Assembly: GCF_011405515.1 (NCBI RefSeq) | Contig: NZ_AP022671.1 | Location: forward strand, 1,178,001 to 1,242,000 | DNA from: Nitrospira sp. KM1 | GTDB taxonomy: Bacteria; Nitrospirota; Nitrospiria; Nitrospirales; Nitrospiraceae | DNA: 64,000 bases | Reading direction: 5' to 3' | Shown here: positions 59,020 to 64,000 of the stretch, piece after piece | Numbering within the stretch: the first letter of the stretch is position 1 | Layout of the letters: the number at the start of each line of letters is the position of its first letter | Position numbers and translations under genes: made by a program | The notes under the pieces: generated by a model | The model's database searches: none | Told to the model about the DNA's origin: nothing | The model's input: only the letters and a program-made list of their open reading frames with translations

Positions 59020-59807
59020 CACTTGTCTCCAAACGCAAAGCGAACCGGGGTCGACGCACCGGCAGTAATCGTCACGTCCTGAGTCTTTTCACCCAAGGTC
59101 GGATGCCAGGCGTGGATTCGATAGCTTCCGGCCGGCAGGTCCGCAATCGTGAACGTGCCTGCCATATCGGTGATTGCATAATACGGATTATCCACGGCCA
59201 GCCCGTGCCCCTGCATGTAGGGATGAAACCCGCATTGCATGATCACGCCGTGTCGATTCCCGGTAAAATGGATCAGATCGCTGGTGCCGGACCGAGTCAG
59301 CGCAGGGCGGTGGAACATGATGAACACGTGCTCGTTGTCCCGCTCGTAGATCTGTAGATCGTGCGCGACCGAATCCAAATTCGTCACGGTCAGCGGATGC
59401 CCGTCTCTCATCACGGATACCGCCGGGACGAACTGGCAGATATTGGCTTCCAGTTTCGTTTCCTTCAGTTCGAACGGCTTGCCTTTCTGAACACCCTCGA
59501 TCGTGACGATGACGTCCTTGAGTCCCTGCCGGTCACCGACCAGCACGGAACGCAGCTGCCGGTACCCCGAGCCGTCCGAGAGTGCTCCGCAATAGACCCG
59601 ATCGGCATAGCGGCGCAACTCAAACGAGGATGGAGCCGGCAGCACCCCAATAAATTGGACCGTTCCCTTCACGGTCCCTCCGTTCGACACGGTCGTTTCT
59701 TCATATGCCGATGCCGTGACGGCTGTCAGGCCTAGCAGGCACGCCATCATGGCTGCCTGCAGGCGAGTGAATCTCCGTTCATGCCACAATGCCAATTTCC
59801 ATTCCAT
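59019..59807 (-). CDS. Secreted carboxypeptidase-regulatory/cupredoxin-like protein
   Basis: A 262-aa protein with a signal peptide (to about residue 34, TAVTASA). A beta sandwich begins NGGTVKGTVQFIGVLPAPSSFELRRYADRVYCGAL and has a cupredoxin-like middle (LTVTNLDSVAHDLQIYERDNEHVFIMFHRPAL). It ends GVIMQCGFHPYMQGHGLAVDNPYYAITDMAGTFTIADLPAGSYRIHAWHPTLG, which joins a Cys/His/Met-rich metal-like site to a regulatory-like fold. It directly follows the giant multicopper oxidase (61 bases) and probably works with it in the periplasm. Confidence 0.7.
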   Translation of the reverse strand: MEWKLALWHERRFTRLQAAMMACLLGLTAVTASAYEETTVSNGGTVKGTVQFIGVLPAPSSFELRRYADRVYCGALSDGSGYRQLRSVLVGDRQGLKDVIVTIEGVQKGKPFELKETKLEANICQFVPAVSVMRDGHPLTVTNLDSVAHDLQIYERDNEHVFIMFHRPALTRSGTSDLIHFTGNRHGVIMQCGFHPYMQGHGLAVDNPYYAITDMAGTFTIADLPAGSYRIHAWHPTLGEKTQDVTITAGASTPVRFAFGDK

Positions 59808-59868
59808 AAGAGACCCTGCTGAGTATGGCAGGCAGCGTCTTTTCAGAAAGACGCTGCCTGCTCCATGG

Positions 59869-62800
59869 TTATTTCGAACCGAATGAGGTGGTCGACACGA
59901 CCGCTCCTCCCTCGTCCGCATGCTTGACCGGCGGAACCTGAGGCGTCAACGGAAGAATCCGTTGATCCTCGACCGGCAGGACCTTGAAGAGGCCCCACTG
60001 CCCGGCGTTGGCGAATGCCGGCCGCTGATTTTTCCACAAATAGTCGCCCACGATCTTGTTCGGTCCGCCTGCACCGCCCGTCAAATAGGCGTTGATGATT
60101 TCCGATCCGCCGAACTCCATGGTGCTGACTTGATCAGCGCCCTGCATATAGGGCTCGTGCGGCCATTCGTGCCCATCGACGGTAAACAGCTGGACCTGTT
60201 CGCTGAACGCGCCCAACACGTGAATCGAGACCGGATCACCGACATGCGCCTGCAGCAACGGCGTCGTTGGTGTCTCGCCGGCCTTGACGCAGGCGAAGAT
60301 TTCAGGAATTTCGCATCCTTTTTCCATGCGCCAGGCCGTCGGCTCCGAACGGTAGTTCACCGCTGTGATGCCGGCCACCTGTTGGATGTAGGGCATGAAG
60401 CTGACGCCCACGATGTTGTCCTCGTCTTGGAACATCAGCGAGAAATCCCTGTAGTTGGCCCGATTCTCATTTCCCGGAAGCGTACGATCAACCAGCACGT
60501 CCGCCCGCCAGCTGCTCTTCATCGTGATGTCGTCGCTCGTGATCGGATCGCGATAGCGCGATCCTTTGGGTCCGACGATCACCGACCCGAACAGTCCGTT
60601 GCGCGGATTTTCGACCACATTCCCCCAATCCTGGACGAGTGCAGCTAATTCGCCGTATTCCGGATGGGCGTAAAACGTGTAGGTCTTCTTCTCGCCCGGT
60701 CCGATCGTCTGATCACCCGGATTGTTTCCGACGTTGGCGCCGAACGAATCTTTTGGATCGAACGCCATCATATCGATGTGGAACCCGGCCCGTTCCTTGG
60801 CCATCTCGTTCTTGAGATTGACCTTCATGCAATCGCCGACGTTCACGTGCAACGTCAACGGGCTCGGTCGCAACTCTCCCGACTTGACCCGGCCGCGATC
60901 GCCGTCCAGGACGTACATCTTGCCCTGTTCGTTGCCGAAAACCATCTTTCGCTCGAGATCGACTTCCATGACACCCGGCGCGCCCTCGTGATACCGGATG
61001 TTCTGATCGACCGCCGACACGTTGAACGTCTTCACGGGCGCATCCGCCGGACAGACCGACGGTGCCGACTTTTGAATCTGCTCGCGGCTCGGCAGCGGCT
61101 TCAGATCGCCCTGCAGTTCGTCGAACACGCGGAAGATCCCCCAGCTGCCTTCGGCAAAATGCGACGCCCGGCCGCTGTAATACAGGTAGTCGCCCGCTTG
61201 TTTCTGCGGACCGCCTGCCGCCGGGATGGCTGGATCGTACCGTTCACCGATGGCCAGATGGATCGTGCTGCGCGGCATCGCCGTCGTGCCGTACCGCTCC
61301 ATCGGGAACCAGTGGCCGGTCACGTGCCAGGTGTGCACCTCGTTCGCCGAGCCGACGAGCGCGCGCACCAGAATCGGATCGCCCAGATATGCCCGCAACA
61401 GCGGCGTCCCCGGGTCACCGTGAATGCCGGACACAAAGAGCTTGGACGGATCGGCATTGTTCATGAGGCGCACGCTCAGCGGCTCCACCCGCATGCTGTA
61501 GCCGCTGCCGGTCGTCGCCTCTCCGCCGTTCAAGAACCACATGGCCGATTTATTGATGCGCTCCGGGAATTGATGGGAGGGTGGTCCGTCCACCGTCACC
61601 GCGCCCATCCGCGCCTGTGGATTGTCGGTCATGATCAATTCCGCACTCCGGGCATTGCTGTCCATGATGTGCATCATGACTTCACGGAAGCTTCCGCGAA
61701 TATGTGCGGAGACCGGCTCCAGCGTATGGATGTCCGCGATAGGACCGCTGCGGATTTCCTTACCCGTCACCGGATCATGATAGGTCGACCGCGGCGGTTC
61801 GGTAATAAAGGCCGAGAAGAGCCCGTGTCCCCAGGTATCGGTCCCGAACACGTGATCGTGCCAGTAGACGGTTCCGAAATCCGAATCCACATACCATCGC
61901 TCGCGGATGAACTCGACACTGGTGATGTCGTTCTTTTTGTGCGTGTACTTCAGCGGCGCGTCAAAGGTAATCGTGTTGCCCTTGATCTCCTTGATACGCG
62001 CGACTTCGAAATACTTCGGATCATCCATCCCGATTCCCAACTCGGTATTGGGATGGTATTTCGACGGATTTTTCACCGTGATGCTGCGGGTGCCGGCCTT
62101 CGTATCGGCCAGAATGACCGTGTTGCCGGGCAACGGCATCCCTTTATCTGGTTGTGGATCTTCCAGCATGGTGAACGCCCGCAGCGACATATCGTACGAG
62201 AAACCGATCGTCGGACCGTCGGACGCGCTGGTATCGAACTGGAAGAAGTGGGGATGGAGGTTGATCTTGTTCGCCCATCCCGTCCGTGCATCATCGGGAA
62301 TTTCGTTTTTGAAGATGATGTCGACGCAATCGTACACGTTGCCGCGGATCACCAGCGGCACCTGCTTCTTCGGATTCTTCCTGACTTCATCCTCTTCTTC
62401 GTGCAGGACGAAAATCATGCCGATCGGATCCACGATGGCGGCGGATTTCGCCGTTGCGGGCTTCAAGGTAATCGGCAGCGTAATCGAATGGATGGTGTAG
62501 AACTTCCGAGGAGAATTCTCGGGGCAGAGACTCCACGGCCCCTGCTCGCCCGGCTTGGCCTGCTCCGTGCTGCGCGTCCCGTCCTCGCGGACCCGGAACG
62601 GCTCCAGCCACGGCGCGCCGCCGTGATTGGGCGCGAACGGCGGCCGTTTGCCCAGGTGCGGGCGGAGCCATGGGAACGCCAGCTTGCCTGTCTGAGGATC
62701 AAAGGTGATGGCCGGACGCTCGTTCGGCGTCGGTGAGGCATAGTCCGCCCACTTGTGCGGAGTCTCCGGCTCGTTCATTGCCATCGTACCATCCCATTTC

Positions 62801-64000
62801 CAGTTCACGACCGTCGCATCATGCGCCTTCGCCTGCTTCACTTGATCTTCTGTTTTTCCTGGAAGACCCTGGGGAGGCAACATGTATTCGACCCAATTCT
62901 TGATCGACACCTTCACCGGATTGGACTTCCAATCCGTCTTGTCCTTGGTGATCTCATACTTTTTCCCGCCATACCAATCGACGGTGGTCCCGACCAACTT
63001 GTCTGAGCTGACGGCAAGCTTGATCTTGCCCTTGCGATCAGGCAGCTCCGCCAGCGGCTTCATGACATCGGTCTGGAACCCGGGCGATTGCAGTGTGTTG
63101 TAGACACGCCAGAATCCCCACATGCCGGTGACATAGTGCTGCGGAATGTGGCAATGGAAAACGAACTCCCCGGCGAGCGCCTGAAGACCTCCCGACCCGC
63201 CTTCGGTCACCTCATCGTAGATCTCCGATGGACCGATCGATTGGACGTCGAGGCGATCCGACGTATCGCTGATCGGCGGGAATTTCACCGGACCGTTCTT
63301 TGACAGTGTCGGATCGAGCTTGCTCGTTCCCGGCTGTCTGGCCCATCGAATCGAGCCTCCGTGCAGGTGATGCGAGTGGACGATTTCCGATCCACCGATC
63401 ATACGGAACTTGGCCGGATCGCCGAGGTAAGAACGCGGAATCGTCGTGGCCGGATCGCCAAAGGTGTAGGAACCGTAGCCCTGAGATTCATCGGCAAAAC
63501 CGACGAGATGAGCCTGCAGTTCCAGCCGAGTTCCATGCGGCTCGCTCCGATAATTCAACAGGCGGGCGGCAGGACGATAGGTATCAGTGTGAGGATCGCG
63601 TTGCGGCAGCATATCGCCACGGCGGTCCAACAGGCGGAAGGTTTCGTCACCGGCTTCATGGTAGAAGATCACGAACTCTCGGAAATCCGAGCCGTTCCCC
63701 ACGTCGATCATCGCCTCCCACCCGCTCTTCATTTCTTCTGCCGTGAACGGGCTCAAGAACCTTGAACCACGTGGCTCAATCACAATGGATCCCAGCATGC
63801 CCAACGAATATTGCTCTCTGGTGGCATGGCTGTGAAACGCCCGCCCGCCTTCCTGGAGGTCGATCGGGACATACCATTCGAACTCGCCGGTCTTTCCGGA
63901 AGCCACGAGCGCATCGGGGTTGTTGGCCGTCGCAGGTTTCCCCGTGCTCGCGACCAGCATCTGCGAACCGTTGACGATCATGTTGGTGGGCTCTTCCGCA
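59869..64000 (-). CDS. Giant multi-cupredoxin multicopper oxidase, 5' end outside window
   Basis: At least 1376 residues are visible, and the frame is open to the window edge (EEPTNMIVNGSQ), so the N-terminus and any signal lie beyond. Several cupredoxin domains are seen. Copper-type motifs include FHSHATREQYSLGML, IVHSHHLHGGSIRW, VFHCHIPQHYVTGMWG (His-Cys-His...His...Met type 1 site), HPHFFQFD, VYWHDHVFGTDTWGHG and VHTWHVTGHWFP, then more degenerate domains toward the C-terminus. It is far longer than laccases (about 500 aa). It is probably a periplasmic or surface oxidase, or a multi-domain nitrite-reductase-like protein; the substrate is unknown. Confidence 0.85.
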   Translation of the reverse strand, partial: AEEPTNMIVNGSQMLVASTGKPATANNPDALVASGKTGEFEWYVPIDLQEGGRAFHSHATREQYSLGMLGSIVIEPRGSRFLSPFTAEEMKSGWEAMIDVGNGSDFREFVIFYHEAGDETFRLLDRRGDMLPQRDPHTDTYRPAARLLNYRSEPHGTRLELQAHLVGFADESQGYGSYTFGDPATTIPRSYLGDPAKFRMIGGSEIVHSHHLHGGSIRWARQPGTSKLDPTLSKNGPVKFPPISDTSDRLDVQSIGPSEIYDEVTEGGSGGLQALAGEFVFHCHIPQHYVTGMWGFWRVYNTLQSPGFQTDVMKPLAELPDRKGKIKLAVSSDKLVGTTVDWYGGKKYEITKDKTDWKSNPVKVSIKNWVEYMLPPQGLPGKTEDQVKQAKAHDATVVNWKWDGTMAMNEPETPHKWADYASPTPNERPAITFDPQTGKLAFPWLRPHLGKRPPFAPNHGGAPWLEPFRVREDGTRSTEQAKPGEQGPWSLCPENSPRKFYTIHSITLPITLKPATAKSAAIVDPIGMIFVLHEEEDEVRKNPKKQVPLVIRGNVYDCVDIIFKNEIPDDARTGWANKINLHPHFFQFDTSASDGPTIGFSYDMSLRAFTMLEDPQPDKGMPLPGNTVILADTKAGTRSITVKNPSKYHPNTELGIGMDDPKYFEVARIKEIKGNTITFDAPLKYTHKKNDITSVEFIRERWYVDSDFGTVYWHDHVFGTDTWGHGLFSAFITEPPRSTYHDPVTGKEIRSGPIADIHTLEPVSAHIRGSFREVMMHIMDSNARSAELIMTDNPQARMGAVTVDGPPSHQFPERINKSAMWFLNGGEATTGSGYSMRVEPLSVRLMNNADPSKLFVSGIHGDPGTPLLRAYLGDPILVRALVGSANEVHTWHVTGHWFPMERYGTTAMPRSTIHLAIGERYDPAIPAAGGPQKQAGDYLYYSGRASHFAEGSWGIFRVFDELQGDLKPLPSREQIQKSAPSVCPADAPVKTFNVSAVDQNIRYHEGAPGVMEVDLERKMVFGNEQGKMYVLDGDRGRVKSGELRPSPLTLHVNVGDCMKVNLKNEMAKERAGFHIDMMAFDPKDSFGANVGNNPGDQTIGPGEKKTYTFYAHPEYGELAALVQDWGNVVENPRNGLFGSVIVGPKGSRYRDPITSDDITMKSSWRADVLVDRTLPGNENRANYRDFSLMFQDEDNIVGVSFMPYIQQVAGITAVNYRSEPTAWRMEKGCEIPEIFACVKAGETPTTPLLQAHVGDPVSIHVLGAFSEQVQLFTVDGHEWPHEPYMQGADQVSTMEFGGSEIINAYLTGGAGGPNKIVGDYLWKNQRPAFANAGQWGLFKVLPVEDQRILPLTPQVPPVKHADEGGAVVSTTSFGSK

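Noticed and set aside
60664-62736. A 690-codon frame antisense to the multicopper oxidase
   Set aside because: Its His/Arg-rich translation is what the reverse strand of His/Asp-rich copper-protein codons gives; no family pattern and no start signal.

Overview
The window looks like chromosomal DNA of a Nitrospira-type bacterium (phylum Nitrospirota). This is an inference from gene content: a copper nitrite reductase (nirK) beside a Crp/Fnr regulator, a formate/nitrite-type channel, a very large multi-cupredoxin oxidase, acetyl-CoA synthetase, pyruvate phosphate dikinase, and YD-repeat plus REP-type transposase islands in a GC-rich background. No rRNA or tRNA gene was seen.

Left part (1-9 kb): a PIN toxin/antitoxin pair runs off the left edge. 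A minus-strand envelope-lipoprotein cluster follows (LPP20-like, LpoB-like, COG3014-like, LPP20-like). Next come a 56-aa small gene and a secreted caspase-fold/TPR protein that has lost its catalytic cysteine, divergent from acsA. Small secreted and membrane proteins follow acsA.

9-21 kb: a long minus-strand chain links glyQ, glyS, a membrane protein, ppdK, ribD, a secreted esterase, an unknown secreted protein, an MFS transporter, a 38-aa membrane peptide and ribE. Several neighbours overlap by 4 bases. glyS is markedly AT-richer than its surroundings.

21-32 kb (plus strand): Rrf2 regulator, transketolase, Crp/Fnr regulator, nirK (with a perfect 11-bp-arm inverted repeat upstream and a strong hairpin downstream), an HMA-like secreted protein, a formate/nitrite transporter, and a tripartite EmrB/NodT/EmrA-type efflux system.

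32-36 kb: cupin, a TPR protein fused to a 2OG-Fe(II)-oxygenase-like domain, a PilZ protein, a repeat element with terminal inverted repeats, and the RNA ligase rtcB.

36-49 kb is the accessory region. A possible structured leader precedes a four-gene run of secreted surface proteins that ends in a 1797-aa YD-repeat (RHS) protein with an AT-rich C-terminal tip. It continues with a candidate immunity gene, a displaced RHS core fragment with a different tip, a second candidate immunity gene, a second copy of the repeat element, an RHS remnant, an intact REP-type transposase unit with 24-bp inverted ends, and a decayed PIN/antitoxin pair. Archease, the RtcB partner, lies immediately beyond this island.

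49-64 kb: two AsmA-like envelope proteins, an M24 peptidase, an MFS transporter and a cyclophilin. A minus-strand periplasmic copper-type operon then runs from a giant multicopper oxidase, whose start lies outside the window, through three secreted proteins.
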